64,000 nt of DNA. Source: Trematomus loennbergii. Lineage: Eukaryota; Chordata; Actinopteri; Perciformes; Nototheniidae. The DNA is taken from positions 484,001-548,000 of the forward strand of contig JAAOOA010000027.1 in the NCBI GenBank assembly GCA_012861695.1. The letters run 5' to 3'. The notes beneath the pieces are model-generated. The model saw nothing but the letters and a program-made list of their open reading frames with translations, had not been told where the DNA came from and made no database searches. Numbering within the stretch: position 1 is the first letter of the stretch; every line of letters begins with the position of its first letter. Below, piece by piece: positions 15,508 through 40,671 of this stretch. A program made the translations under genes and the position numbers.

Positions 15508-18500
15508 TTGATATCCAAGGCAAAATGTCTCTGTAGTCTGGGTCAAGTATAAGTCAGGTTCAGGTAGACATGGCTACCTACACAATGATACAGGCAATGT
15601 ACAAGATGGCTGTCTCTTCATCCAGGGTTGTTTTTGTACTTCATGTCTGAGGGGGATATTGGTTTTTTCCCAACAGAGCAATAGCTTTTTGTCATTTCCT
15701 TTGAGAGTCCTTTAAGTGTTATCAGTATTGGTGTTGGTCAATCAATTCCTGTTGCATGGGATTAGAGTTAGCATTAGGAAAGTAATTATGTTCGGGTTAA
15801 CATTCTAAAGGTATTATGTACGTAGCACTGTAGTTTGATCTACACTGAGCTGTTTCCAGAAAAATCCCCAGAAAAATCGGACAAAAACAAGAAAAGGCAA
15901 TATGTGGTTCAGAAGATTTTAGGGATTAATGGAACGACTCACCTCAATTCAAAAAGAGACAAACTAAAGGATGTCCATTCATGTTTGCCCCAGTAGCTTT
16001 TGAATGATGTAGCTTTATCAAATCTGCCCTTTGACTCCGTCAGAGAATGACACAATTCCATAAGGAAAGAACTTGTGTATTATAGGAGAGTGATGATTCA
16101 ATAACCTTATCCTTGAATTAGCTGGAATGTAGCTGAAATATTGCTCAGTTAAATCTCCAATATTGTTTCCAAAAAGTGTTCACATCGTGTATGGCCATTG
16201 GAAAATAATCACTTCTGTCTTTCTTTTAAATATTTCATGAATGAACTTGATCATACCAACATTTTTGATGAGCTCAATTGGCACTATCTGCGTCAAACAA
16301 GCTTGCAAATCAAGGCAACTTACTCCCTGCAGTGATAGTCATATCTATGCTGTCCTTTATGGAAAGCCTCTCATAAAAGCCCCTCACCCTCACCCTAACC
16401 CTAAATCTGATCCTTTAAACTTTAAACTCAAGGTATGCCCCAGCAGTCTTCAAGCAAACAAATGTTTCCATAACAAATTGTCTCAGAGCATAGTCCTAAT
16501 TGCTGACATTGTTCAGTAGCTTAACTAACACATTGTTCCCAGCTAAAGCAAGTTGTAGCGTACGCCTGTAAACGGAGGGAGTGGTAGTTGTTTCCCTAGG
16601 GAGAGAGGCAGCCATCTTAGATCAATCTGTTGAAACAGGGTTGGGCAAGTACCCCTTTCACAAGAACAAGTTTAAGCAACAATGTTCTGCTGGATGATAA
16701 AAAACCACAGATAGATTTAGATTTAGAAAAAGAGGTAAATGAACAGAAAGGTAAAAAATAGTTCTAATGGTGGCAGAAGCACTTCTGAAAGATAACAGGT
16801 ACTAGAAAAAAACATGTATCACAAAAAAGCTGTAGAATGTGCTGGTACTTCTTATTATTTGTCTTTTATTTATTACATGTCTTTACCATGCATTTCATGT
16901 GAGGGTTAATTTTCATTTTGATGCTCTTTCATTTATTTCAATTGCTCTGTATTAATTGGTATTTGGTTATATTAGGACATGTGGGCCCCCACCCCCACAT
17001 GACTGATACCAAGAAGGTGACTAATACCTGTTCCTTGGTAGAAAGTAACTGATACCATTCTATTTTTAGAAAGTAAATGATGACTACAAACAGACACAAA
17101 ACCACCACAACGACTCAAACTTTTAGAAGACTCAGAAAAGACTACAAAGGCATGCAAAATGACCTTTAAGAAATGCAAAACTACTACAAACAGATACAAA
17201 ATCACCACAAAGACACTCACAGAGACTCGTGTCACATTAGCTATCCATTAGTGTAGGTTGTGGCTGACATACAGTAGGGCTATCACACATATTTAAGCAA
17301 AATATTCCCATTTATGGCTTGTAAACTATTTAAAAATAAATCTCTGCTAACAAAGGACAAAAAAAAAATACCATTTACGGAAAAAAGAACCAGCTATTGC
17401 AGGCAAACCTGCACTTTCCTGTTGTCACTGCTTTTGCCAAACTCACCAGCCAGAGAAGATCATCAGCTGTACTTCACGCTTTCAATAAGGGCTATCAAGC
17501 TAAAAAAAAAAAAGTATACCCTTTGGATTTCTGTACTGGACCCTCACAAATTGTGGTCATATGGACCGTCTATATGACATGTCTATATGATGGAATTTAA
17601 TACCAATATTCTTTGGATTTACATAATTTCTTGACCTGGCAATCTCTACAGGATGTGCCTGATCTGCTACTCAGTTTCAATAAGATAGATATTGGTTCAA
17701 ATGAGCAGTCTTTCATTTTGAATATTGTATTTCTTTTTTGTGCAGCAGAAAAGGTCATGCAGGCCTCATGAATTGCAGATTTGGAGAGTCCTTGGGACTA
17801 ACACCTCCTAGGAGTCGGCAACGGTTCCGAATGTTCCAAATTATGGATTCAGCCAAGATCGGATTGCTCACTGGAAAGACCAAATGGTTTTAGCTCAGCT
17901 AGTTTTCTTCATATTTCAAAGTCAAACTGCAGTCTATCCAGTATCTGATATTTTATTGAGTCTAAGGTCATGCATGTCATCTAAACTATTTTGAACATGA
18001 ATAAGCATTTTAAACTTCAACTGATAACTTCAAGGGTCATGACACCTTATCTTAATTTTTGTATGCATTATTTTATCCGTTGTGGGGACCAAAAAGGTCA
18101 CTCTTTGGTATTGATCTTCAGTTATACACACAATTCTCTGTATAATTCTGGTGGAGTCTTAAAAATAACAGGGTGCCAAAAATCTAATAGAAAACAGGGC
18201 CTATCTCAGGAATACACTGTATACAAAATAAATAATCTGAGAGGTGGAATATTGAGATTGTATGATCCTGCAGTATGTATTTTCAGGAAAGTTTCAAATA
18301 TATGAATAGTTCTGCGTGAACATGATGCTCATATCAATGGCTGCTGACTTCACTACTTGAAGCCTGGAAGTAGATTTTCTATCCTTTTGGTCAAAATGAT
18401 ATCCTAATGTCCTTCCACACAGCACTAGAAATCATTGCTTCCAGGGTGTTCTTCTTTTATATGTGGCACTGTATGTGAAAAATAATTGGTTCTGATATCA

Positions 18501-21500
18501 CTTGTCTTCCTAAAGGTGAAAAGTACAGCTTTAGAAATGTAAAAAAAAAGAATAGCTTACTAAGAACTGTACTGTAGCTATACCAACTTCTCTCAGTGTC
18601 ACTGATTTTGACAGGATCATATTGCTACGAGCATTTTTTTTATTTGTTAAAACTGTTGTTTTTGGTTTACATATCATATATTTTGTATTTTGTAACACAT
18701 GCAATTATAATGAATTATGATCATGAAGATGATGACAATGGATTGACAAATGCTTTTGTATTTAAGCATGCAGTGAACATAAAGATAGCCTATGCACGCA
18801 CCAGTTGGGCTAAAGGCTTCATGTCATTGGTCTGTTGGAGAACATGTGTCTCTGGTGGGGATGGGGGGGGGGTAAATGTGACCATCGTAGATATTCGGGA
18901 AAGAAAACCTAGTTACAAAGGGACTTATACCATTGCCCTTAAGCAAATAATGTTAATAGATGCTATTGCTAATCAGAATTGCCCATTTCCTTGCTACCTA
19001 AAGGCTGTCCAATTAAGGGGTTTTAAAAAATGTAGCATAAAGGCATTCTCATTGATCGTACAAATGTGAATCTTGTTAGATACAGAAACAGACTACATGG
19101 TGACAATTTTAGCAGCTGCAACCAACATAGTCTGACTTTAGTTCCCTAGTTCATCTCCAAAAACACTGTAGTCTACCATTGCTGTAATGCAACCTTCATA
19201 GTGTTAGTCATTAGACCCTTTTAAAAAGTGGTGTAATACAAGTTGTAGTGAAGATTCATTTGTTTAGAAATAAAATGATTGGTTAAGATCTCACAGAAAC
19301 CTTATGGTCAAACTAGTAATAGAATACAAGTATATCAATTGCAAAATAGTTTATTTACATTAAAGGTTGAAATATCTTCAATCCTGTGGTGCGCCACAGA
19401 AATTCTTGAACGGTTCTTCGGACATGGATAAACCCCTGCATCACAATAGGATCTAGCCCTCTCCTTCCATACATATCTGAAGGCTCGTGCCTGAGAATCA
19501 AACCTAACTAAGTCCTAATATAGTCCATTGGGGCTGTAGCAGAAGAAAAGAAATGATGACTGCAAAGTTCTTGAAAGACAAACAGCAACATTGATTATTC
19601 CACTGCAGGGTAGTGGGGACAGCAATAATGGTATAAGTTATTTTTTAGGGGTTTGGTTGTGTGGTTGGTTGATGTGTGTGTATGAGTGTGTCTGGAGTGT
19701 GTGTGTTTGTCTATAAAAATGACTTAAAAAAGGAAGCATTTTGTGCAAACTGAGCTAAGCCACACTCCTGTGAGAAGACTGACAGCTGAGCTAACCAATA
19801 GTGCAACTTTACTTGAAACTCAAATGACGAACATATCAGGACAAGATGCAGAGGAGTGGCTCGCCCACTGTCACACCCCCATGTTGCTTTAATGCTGGTT
19901 AGAGTTAGTATTAGTATACTGTACATATTTAAAGAAGCCACAAACAGTTTGGTGATGTCGTTTTTTCTCTGACAGCAGAAAAAAAAACACCTGGATCAAT
20001 CATTGGGGTTTGGTCAGAGGGGAAATGTGAAAAAGTTTGAACGCAAGCAGAGCTATAGTTTACTCCCCTTTACCATTATAAGCTTAGCAAACACAGCTAA
20101 ACTGAAGTTAAAGACATCTAGTTATTATTCATTAAAACTTTGCACTGCATAATTTAGAAAGCTATCTCGTTTATCCAGACAGATTAGGCCAGTGGAGTTA
20201 GGGTTAAACTAGCTCATCTAGACCTAAAATGTGATCTTAGCTAGCTGATCATGTCACCTTTGGCTAAATTGGCTGCCTAAAATCCTAAAAACATCTCAAA
20301 AACTGTAGAAAAGCGAACAAGTTGACGTTAAGTCAACTGAACCAAGGATAGCTGATTTGGACATTGCCCTACTAGCTAACATTGCCTAAATGAATTGGTT
20401 AGCTAGCCTGAAATTCTCAACGTATCTTGCTAATATGCTAATAAGTCCTGTTAGATTTACCTACCGTGGTCTGGATAAACAAGCTAGCTAGCCATTGAAT
20501 AAGGGAGTCAAGAGTATTTTGTAGAAATACTATTTCAAGATGAAGAATGAACTTTCACCCTAAAGCTGGATAATGTTGTGTTTCAGTTTGTAGCTAGCAG
20601 GGCGGGCGCTAAACCACCATACTGTTTCTTGCAGCACCCTCTCCTTCTCATTCTCATGCTCCTCACCTCTGTCTCTCTCTCTCTGTCCCTCCCTCCCTCC
20701 TCTTCCTCCTTCCCTCCTCTTCCTTGGTTATTTTGAGGAAGAAGCTTATTTTTGCATCCCTTGTTCTTGTGTTTTTCTATTCTATTTTTTGAAAATGAAT
20801 TCTAAATGCATGCGTGGGAAACCTCAAAAATGATGACTTTAACTTAAATTGCGAATGGCCATGTGAAGGGAAGCCTCTCCTCAGTCCTCCAAAAAAAAAA
20901 AGGTTCTTGTCTTCCCCCTCTTCCTTTCTCTGTCAGATTAGGAGACACAGTTAGGGACATAACAAAATTATATTATTATTCACTCATATTTTATGCAGGC
21001 ATGGACATTATTCACTGGTGTAGCCACTTTTCACAGAGCAGACTGTGATGTGTCACTTTCTGGAGGCTCAGTTTCATGAGTCCAGTCATCATTTCCCGGA
21101 AGCTTCTAAAGACCAATGTTGGAAATTCATAATCCAATTTGTTTTCCTTGTCACCATTTTAGAACAAAGCCTTATTCTTGTGTCATCTTTCACTTCACTT
21201 TTGAAAGTGTTGGGGGTTTATAGCATTGTTGACTGATTGATCAATTGATTCGTCCCACAACAGGGATATTGGAATGTGTCCACTGGAAAGATGCAGAGGA
21301 AAAAAAGGATGACAGAGACAGAGAGGAGAGAGGCTTCCCTCCAATAATGAATGGGGTTAATGCTATAAAGACTGATGTTGGAAATCATTTTTTGTCACTA
21401 CACTGGAGAGAGAAAAATATAATAAAAAAGAATCAAGAACTGTATAAAATATATTTAAAATGGAATGTTTATTATTTACCTTTTCTATTTTTGAAACATG

Positions 21501-22900
21501 TAAAGAAAAAAAAAGGTGAAACTGTAATAATTCAACAGCATTTGTGAAAAAGAGACTTATAAAAAAAAAACAGTTCTGTTGTTAAAATGTATGAAGGTTT
21601 GACTGTGAATGCCGATTTACCCGAGCAATTCTTCTCCTTAACTGATACCATAAATGAAAACAAGTTGAATAATAATTCTAGAAAAAAAATATCACAAAAC
21701 TACTGGGGAAAAGCAAACAAATTCAGTTTAAAGAGAAAACATAGAAAACTTAATAAAAACATTAAAAGCTTATGCCAAAACTTTCAATTTTTGTCCTGTG
21801 CCTTTTTTGAAGAACACTTAATTTGTCCTGCAAGAAGATGTCTGATTCAACTTGTCAGTGCTAGTGAATTAATTCCTCAACAAGAGTAAAGGCCACCAAA
21901 ATGACAAAGCACTTTTTGCAAAGGTCATGACAGTCAAATGTCTAAGGAACTGTGTCAGTATCATAATTACAGTAGCTCAAATTACCAATTAAATGTGCTA
22001 TCTAAAGAATTGTACTTGTTTGCTCTAAATGTACATACTGAAATACTGTACGAATATGTCTTAAAATGACAACAAATGTAGACAAACAGTTCAGCACTTT
22101 AAACATTTGCCTATTATAATAATATATATTTTAATGTACACAGTGTTTATGTGCCAAATGGTTTCAAGTTCCTCGCTTTGAAGATTTCAGCATCAAATAA
22201 TTATATTGTTTTAGTTGGTACACATAGGGCCTCTTTAGCTGTCATTAGCTCCATAAATGATATGACAGATATCCTTTGTAGATATATAGAGAAGTAATTG
22301 TAAAAGTGATTTTTCCATTTATGCCATGTCTAAGCCATAAAATCTAAATAATCGAGTAGCCAAACATGCATGGTAGTGGCGTTGGTGGAGGTATTTTGGG
22401 GTGTAATAGAATATTTTTGCAGTACAACCAGGGCACACTGGTGAGATCATGGTGTTCAGAGACGGCTAACTCATTTTGCTAACATACAGTAGAAGATCAT
22501 TATTATTAGTGTGGTTTAGAGTCCTCCCCATAGTCAAAGACATATAATCCAAAATTAGCTAAATTGATGAGCGGTTAACATTCTTTGCTAAAATACAGAT
22601 TTTTGTCAGCCAGAAATGACGCCGTGTTGGAAAATGGTTGCAATTCAAGTGGATTACGGGACCCTTCTGCAGCACTACAGAAGGGTCCTATTGGATTGAA
22701 GATGTGAAAATGGTCATTTGTAGACCTCACCACATGGGGTCGCTGCTCAGTCAATAATCACACGACTGAAAACAGACCAACTGCCCTTTATCAGGCTTTT
22801 AATTTGAGTGGGCACACAGATTATATCCATTGTTCCCAAAACATTTATTATAATCAGTCTAAACATTAAACATTAAAATGTACACAGTGTTTACCTTTTC
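15508..22900. other. Gene-poor stretch
   Basis: No supported gene. A degenerate CAAA/CTACAAA minisatellite lies at about 17080-17222. CACCCTAACCCTAA telomere-like units lie at about 16389-16403. An 11 bp perfect hairpin stem lies at 22659-22688. The longest open frame (18596-19069) has no recognisable domain and spans low-complexity sequence. Confidence 0.35.
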
Positions 22901-22959
22901 TAAAATGGTATTTCATAGTCTAATACTGTGAATTTTTTTCGGACAAACTCACTTTTTCG

Positions 22960-23175
22960 TAATGATTTCTACATACTATACTATTACTTTTAAACATGTT
23001 TTGACATACTATAAAATAAATATTTCCAACACCCATAAACTTATTTTCATATTTTGAAAACACTTTTTTCATCTGACATACTATATACTATGACCTTTTT
23101 AGTGATATTTTCAACACAGTATACACTGACTGTTTCTATATTTTTCAACATAATATACTTTGCCTTTTTTACATT
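22960..23175. repeat. Degenerate tandem repeat of a CATACTATA-type unit
   Basis: Units such as GACATACTATA, TCTGACATACTATATACTA and TTTTTCAACATAATATACT follow one another at about 50-60 bp spacing. The pattern is like a diverged minisatellite common in teleost genomes. Confidence 0.6.
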
Positions 23176-23739
23176 TTTCTAGAGATTCACAGAGCCACCT
23201 TCCCCAAGAAAAACAACTTTAACAAAAGCGTGTTGACGGCTCAGCAGAGTGAAGTACAGAGTGAACACTGCTGTCTGCCTGTTAGTTGAACTGGTGCTTG
23301 ATTGATGCAGCAGCCTTTTCATGATTTTTAAAATAATTTAAAACGCATTTCAGGTAAGATATGTTTTGTTGAAGATGTGTGAGGCTTATTACGTAGGAGG
23401 GTTGGCGTATCTGGACAGCCCTGGTCCAATTTAACCCCTGCTAATAAGTGACCATCAGTTGTGCCCTAGTGTGTGTCACATGTGTAGTTAAGGGTAAACT
23501 TGTGTTTACTGTTTATGAATGATTTCTAGTTTATAAAATAGTGTACTCATGTGCAATGCATTGGTATTGTGTTGCTGCACCATAAAATGTCCCTAACTCT
23601 GGATCTTAAAGTGTATCTAACCTAATGTCTTCTTCAGTTTTTCACGGTAGATGTTGATTGACCTGTTTCACCTGTCAATCACACGACAGCTGTACTTTCT
23701 CTTTGACTTCAGCTGGGACAAGTTGATCTCTCACATTCA

Positions 23740-23946
<207 letters not shown>

Positions 23947-24738
23947 GTGATATTCTGAGTTTCAACAAACCCACCCTGCCTTGTGTCCAAAGTCCTTGCA
24001 TAGACCTCTGTGTGAGCTGCTCCAGGTCATCCTCACTGGGAAAACATGACTACATCTTGTGTTATACAACTCAGAGCCTGATTCCACCCACTCTCAATAG
24101 GGCACATGGGAGATTCATTAACTTCAGGATAATTTATTTTCATATATTTTTTAATAAAAATAGAAGCCCTTCAATATGAAATCTTCACTTCAAATAAACA
24201 TTAGAATATAGACACTTCAATTGAGGCATGACACAATGTCAAAGTCACACATAACTGTGTTTACATAAAGTAAATCAAACAAATGAACAGTATATTGGAT
24301 GGATATTACTTTCATACACAGTCAAACACAGTCATTGCAGTTTGGACCCTGCAGGTCTTGGAAAACAAATGTTTATCAGAACTAATTAATGGATAACCAT
24401 CACTGTCAACAGAAGACAGACAAGCTTATGTAACTCTTTGTCAAAGTCTAACCAAGTGATCCTTGATCCCTCTTTAATACCAGTAACTGAGCACATCTGT
24501 TCACAAAACAGGAACTCAAGAGAGGATTTACTTATTGGCATTTGTACAAGACCAGAAAAGTCAAACAGTATAAGATTGCATAGAATTCCCATTAACTGAT
24601 TCCTACTTACAGCAGGCACAAAGAGGAACGGGAAACGGTTATTGCATCAAAAAGCAAAAAGCTAACTCCACATGTCAACAAGTCAACATGCAGAAGCCCT
24701 TTTTGGCTCTGAGGAAGGCCCTGTGCCATCAAACCATA
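23947..24738. other. Noncoding stretch downstream of the PDK gene
   Basis: No gene seen. On the minus strand, the first AATAAA after the PDK stop codon lies here (complement of 24133-24138). It would give a 3' UTR of about 1.4 kb if used. Confidence 0.35.
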
Positions 24739-25053
24739 AAGCTGCCTTAACATGATCCGCCATTTGTTCTTTGCTCACCAGTAAGTAGGGCGCGGTACAG
24801 CCTTGCGGTGACAACAGGTAGATGTTTTGTTTCTATGGTTACGGTGCTGCACACAGCTGTTATCTAATTTTGTGATGCATCAAAAGGCTTCAAGGTCAAA
24901 GTAAAAAAAATTGAACTTTGAGCGACAGCTTTTCACGAGTGATGCGCACCGAAGGAATTTTTTCGCATAGTCAGCTGTATTGCTCTGTCCATAGGAAAAA
25001 AACTGCAACGTCAGCATAGAGCCATTTTACGGTTGAGCATGTGAGGGCAGCTT
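24739..25053. mobile_element. TA-flanked MITE (Tc1/mariner-like)
   Basis: The ends AAGCTGCCTTAACATG and CATGTGAGGGCAGCTT are inverted repeats with two mismatches. Both are flanked by TA (24737-24738 and 25054-25055), the duplication expected for Tc1/mariner-type insertion. There is no coding capacity in 315 bp. The element lies just 3' of the PDK coding region. Confidence 0.65.
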
Positions 25054-25528
25054 TAGACTTAGTTGGCACAGAACCACCTTTAGAACCTTCAATAATAGCT
25101 ATAATTTGGGTAAATGTGTTCATAAATCCCAATTGGTCAGGTAATATCCACAGTTGGATATGTTCTACAAATTGTTCAGCCCGACCACCAGTTCAGCTCT
25201 ACAACGAGCTCTCACTTCCTGGATTACTACTACTGCATCTTTGAAGATCGGCCATCTTGACTCAGAATGTCAACATCCGCTTCCTCTATCTAAAGCACAC
25301 GTGTAGAGAAGAAGTAGATGCTGGTTTCAATCGAGGAAGTTCCCAAACAACCAGGACGCCGATGCGCTGCCTTGTCTTCGATACCCAAGGACACTTTTGG
25401 ACACTTTAGCAAGTCCTCATCCACCCAAGGCCTGGTAGTTCTGGTCCCACAATGCCCTGCCTCCTATAGACCTGTTGTGGTCAGTTAGTGAGGGTTTGAG
25501 TCAGATATCATGTCAGCTCATGTCTGGA

Positions 25529-37417
<11,889 letters not shown>

Positions 37418-37499
37418 CTTCAAACGCTGCCAAATTAACAAATAGGAAAATAAAATGTAATTCAAAGTCCGTTAATAGTGACACTAGAGCAGAGTAGTC

Positions 37500-37610
37500 C
37501 GGGGGAAGCTTTTCCACACTGCAGCTCCTCACTGCTACTTAATAGAGAGCTCAGCCAATGGGAGAGCGAGGTGGGCGGCCGCCAGCCAATTGCATTCCGG
37601 GAAGGATAGT
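37500..37610 (-). promoter_or_regulatory. Putative PDK promoter
   Basis: Upstream of the PDK start codon (minus strand) lie a TATA-like TATTAA (complement of 37539-37544), two inverted CCAAT boxes (37555-37559 and 37586-37590) and a GC-rich block GGCGGCCGCC at about 37575-37584. Order and spacing fit a vertebrate core promoter, with a start site predicted near 37510. The start site itself is not observed. Confidence 0.5.
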
Positions 37611-37784
37611 AAACAAGGAGGCACGCTGATTGTGTGTGCGTGTGTGTGTACGTGTGTGTACGTGTGATTACATAACGTTTCCTCTGTTATAACAGTAAAC
37701 AGATAATCACATTACCACACACACTATCTCTGCGCGTGCACTATAGAGGTGAAATAAGTTATCACATTGAGTTACTCAGGGTTA

Positions 37785-38649
37785 AAAGAAGTACTGAGAT
37801 TCATTACTAAAGTACAAATATTAGGGTGTTAAAATATACTTAAAGGTGGGGTATGTAATTTATTTCAGAAACACTTTTTGTTATATTCCATGGAATGTTC
37901 TTCACATCCCGATAGCAATGAATACATCATGCTTTGACAATAAATACATAAAAAAATGTCATCTGTGGAAGCCGTGGCGCTGTAAAAAGCACGACCAATC
38001 ATTTTAGCTGGCCCGGCTAAAATAACTGGATGGCCTACCTGCCTGTCAGCCTTCCATCTGTGCACAAACTTATCTGGTGCCTCATTGGTCATGTGCGCGT
38101 TCGTGTGTGTTGGAGGAGGGGCTCTATAAGGAAGTGGCAGATTTTTTCCAGTTGTATTTTCAAATTCTAGCGCACTCGAGTTGGTTTCTCCAAAATTACC
38201 TACCCCACCTTTAAAGTACAAAAGTAAAAAGTACTCATTGTGTAAAATGGCCCATTTCAGAATAATATAAAGTACAGAAGTATTATCAGCTTAAGGTACT
38301 TTAAGTATCAAAAGTAAGTAAAAATACTCATTATACAGAATGGATATTTTCAAAGTTTTTTTTGTACATCTAAGAGCACTTTAGTATTGTAGTTGGTCAA
38401 TGTTCACCAAATGTAGATATTAAAAATACTGAGTAGATTAGAACTACAATACGGCATATACCATATAAGCATATATTTGTTTTACAAAGTAACTATACGT
38501 TTTAAACTTAAAGTATGATACTCGCCTCTGAAATGTAGTGGAGTAGAATTATAAAGTAGCAATAACTGGAAATACTCAAGTACAGTACAAATATTTCAAA
38601 AAAGTACTTAAGTACAATACTTGAGTTAATGTACTTACTTTCCACCACT
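37785..38649. mobile_element. Common teleost repeat ending CCACCACTG, split by a MITE
   Basis: AGTACTT/AAGTACA-rich sequence ending TACTTTCCACCACTG at 38649. The two parts (37785-37843 and 38211-38649) join at ATACTTAAAGTACAAAAGTA once the TTAA MITE at 37844-38210 is removed. A further fragment of the same family follows at about 38690-38755. Confidence 0.65.
37844..38210. mobile_element. TTAA-flanked MITE, copy 2 (piggyBac type)
   Basis: Starts AGGTGGGGTATGTAATTT and ends AAAATTACCTACCCCACCT, with perfect TTAA on both sides (37840-37843 and 38211-38214). It is the inverted counterpart of the copy at 30924-31300. It has inserted into another repeat (37785-38649). Confidence 0.85.
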
Positions 38650-38904
38650 GGTGCTACTAGTAAAAGCAGCAATGCTAAGTTTGGAAAACACTCTGTTCAG
38701 TAAAAGTCCTGCATTCAAAATCTTACTTTAGTAAAAGTAGTCTGCAAAAGTAGTGACACTGCCACACAAATTATCTATAAATTGTAAATTAAATCAGTCC
38801 CGGTAGACCCTTGTGGGACACCATTCTGTATGGTTAAAACTTTAGTTAATACGCCAAATACTTGTTTAAAACAGACCATTTAACATTCAGATTGGCGGAG
38901 TTAT

Positions 38905-39065
38905 GACATGGGGGGTGGGGGTTCCAAGGGAGAAGCCATTCTGAAGGGGTGGGTTTTGAGGGCTTCTTTGAAGGATGATAGGGTGGTTGATTGTCTGATG
39001 TGTATAGGGAGAGCGTTCCAGAAGGATGGAGCAGCAGCAGAGAAGACCCTGCATCTGAGCCTGTC
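38905..39065. repeat. LINE-like 3' region fragment
   Basis: Contains AGAGCGTTCCAGAAGGATGG and GCAGCAGCAGAGAAGACCCT, wording recurrent in teleost LINE-derived repeats. Assignment is by recognition only. Confidence 0.4.
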
Positions 39066-39139
39066 CCAGCGTCAGACAACAACATTACAAGAACATTATA
39101 AACATTTTAGATCTTCCAGAAATGTATAAACATTTTACA

Positions 39140-40177
39140 TTTTCTCGCACTGTCCCCCTCGCACCTGCACGCCGGAGGAGGGACTAAACAGAGACATAAC
39201 CTCACATTACAGTGTATAGTGCAGAACTACAATTATCTACCAGCAAAATGGCCAAAAGATATTCTGCTCGGAGAGCCTTGGAGCTAATGGATGAGAGTGA
39301 GTGGAATGCATTAGAAGAACACGGTGAAGTGGAACAAGAAGACATTTCTGAAGATAAGGATAATGTGGAGGTAAACTCAGAATTTGACAGCGAATTGGAA
39401 GATGAACTTGACTCAGAGCCAGCTGCTGGAAGACCCCCCAGTCAGCCGCTGAAGGATCCCCACAGCCAGCTGCTGGAAGACTCCAAGACACAGACTACAT
39501 GCAGCAACTGCAACATTTACATCTGTGCTATACACACGAAGAAGTTCTGTACATCATGTGTTTCCTAAACGGACTTGCCCATTGACTCACATGATGTTCT
39601 GCAGCGTCACTTCATCAATATATTTTTCGGATATACTGTATTTTATGAATAGTGACTGTTAATTGTTTTTATTTGCTTTGTGTTTATATCTGTTCTATGT
39701 CATTTATATGGATGTTTCATTCTCATATATTTCACATCCAAATACTTTTGGATGTATGGTTCTTGTGTTTCAATTGCTGTTAAATTGCTTTATTTCCTTC
39801 AGGGCTTTGATTAGTATATGACAGATTAAAAATAATAAACATTAATGAAAAAATGTTTCATTTACATTTGTCCTAGAAAAGCATGAGCAAAATGTAAACC
39901 TAGTTTTTATTACAGTGTATTTTTTTTAATAGAAATTACATTTTTAACACAAAAAACGATCGACACTTCCATTGTTAAATTTGATCTAGCAAAGAGTATT
40001 TTCAAAAACTAATCATATATTTCATTTATATTGTTTGGGAATGAGTTAAAGACAATATATATAGGAATTGTGCATGTTGAATTTAGTTCTGTATTTTTTT
40101 TAAACCCTGAAATATGTCCCGGGTCAATTTGACCCGAACATTACCAAAGGTTGCGAAATGTGAACATAACACAAGGG
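39140..40177 (+). mobile_element. Non-autonomous piggyBac element, left end not found
   Basis: The right end reads ACATAACACAAGGG followed by TTAA at 40178-40181, the target site of piggyBac. A short internal palindrome GGGTCAATTTGACCC lies at about 40121-40135. It encloses the remnant ORF at 39248-39568. No matching left terminus was found, so the left boundary is approximate. Confidence 0.55.
39248..39568 (+). pseudogene. Internally deleted piggyBac (PGBD-like) transposase remnant
   Basis: An open frame of 106 codons plus stop. It begins MAKRYSARRALELMDES, followed by an acidic stretch (E/D-rich, residues about 24-70), as in the N-terminal region of PGBD-type transposases. It ends with a compact cysteine cluster C-x2-C-x4-C-x2-H-x4-C-x2-C (CSNC ... 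C ... H ... CTSC), the zinc-binding tail expected at the C-terminus of piggyBac transposases. The catalytic DDD core of several hundred residues is absent, so the frame joins the two ends of the protein. A further in-frame ATG lies at 39212. The right terminus of the element appears at 40177, next to TTAA. Confidence 0.65.
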
Positions 40178-40181
40178 TTAA

Positions 40182-40614
40182 TTTAACTGAGTAAAACATG
40201 GACTGAATGCCTGGTTTTATCCATTACTGTTATGCAATCACTAGTCAGTTCATAGAGATGACAGTAGGTGGCGCCAGTTCTCCACTTGGAAATCAGTTGC
40301 CCAGGAAGCTGAAGCATGGGGAGTGTTTTATGTATTTAATAAGACATTTATAACTGAAAAAGCAATATAGTACAAGACAAACAAAAAACAAACAGAAAGA
40401 GGAGTGGGAGAGGGATTACAATGTTCATTTTAATTTATGTTGATTTATTTTTATTCTGTGGAATATCAACTGTATATATAACTGTTGATATATTTTGTAA
40501 TATTTTCAAATTAATCCTTGACCATGATTTTATATATATATATATATATATTGTTTATTTTTATTATGACCTCTAAATGTGTGTTTATTTATATTTGTGT
40601 ATATGTATGTGTAT

Positions 40615-40671
<57 letters not shown>

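Noticed and set aside
18596..19069. 157-codon open frame, the longest in the left half
   Set aside because: No domain, hydrophobic AT-driven start, a poly-G run inside and no splice or promoter context. It is probably chance.
21245..21889. Two adjacent lysine-rich 100-codon frames
   Set aside because: A/T-rich composition explains the lysine content, and no domain or splice structure supports coding.
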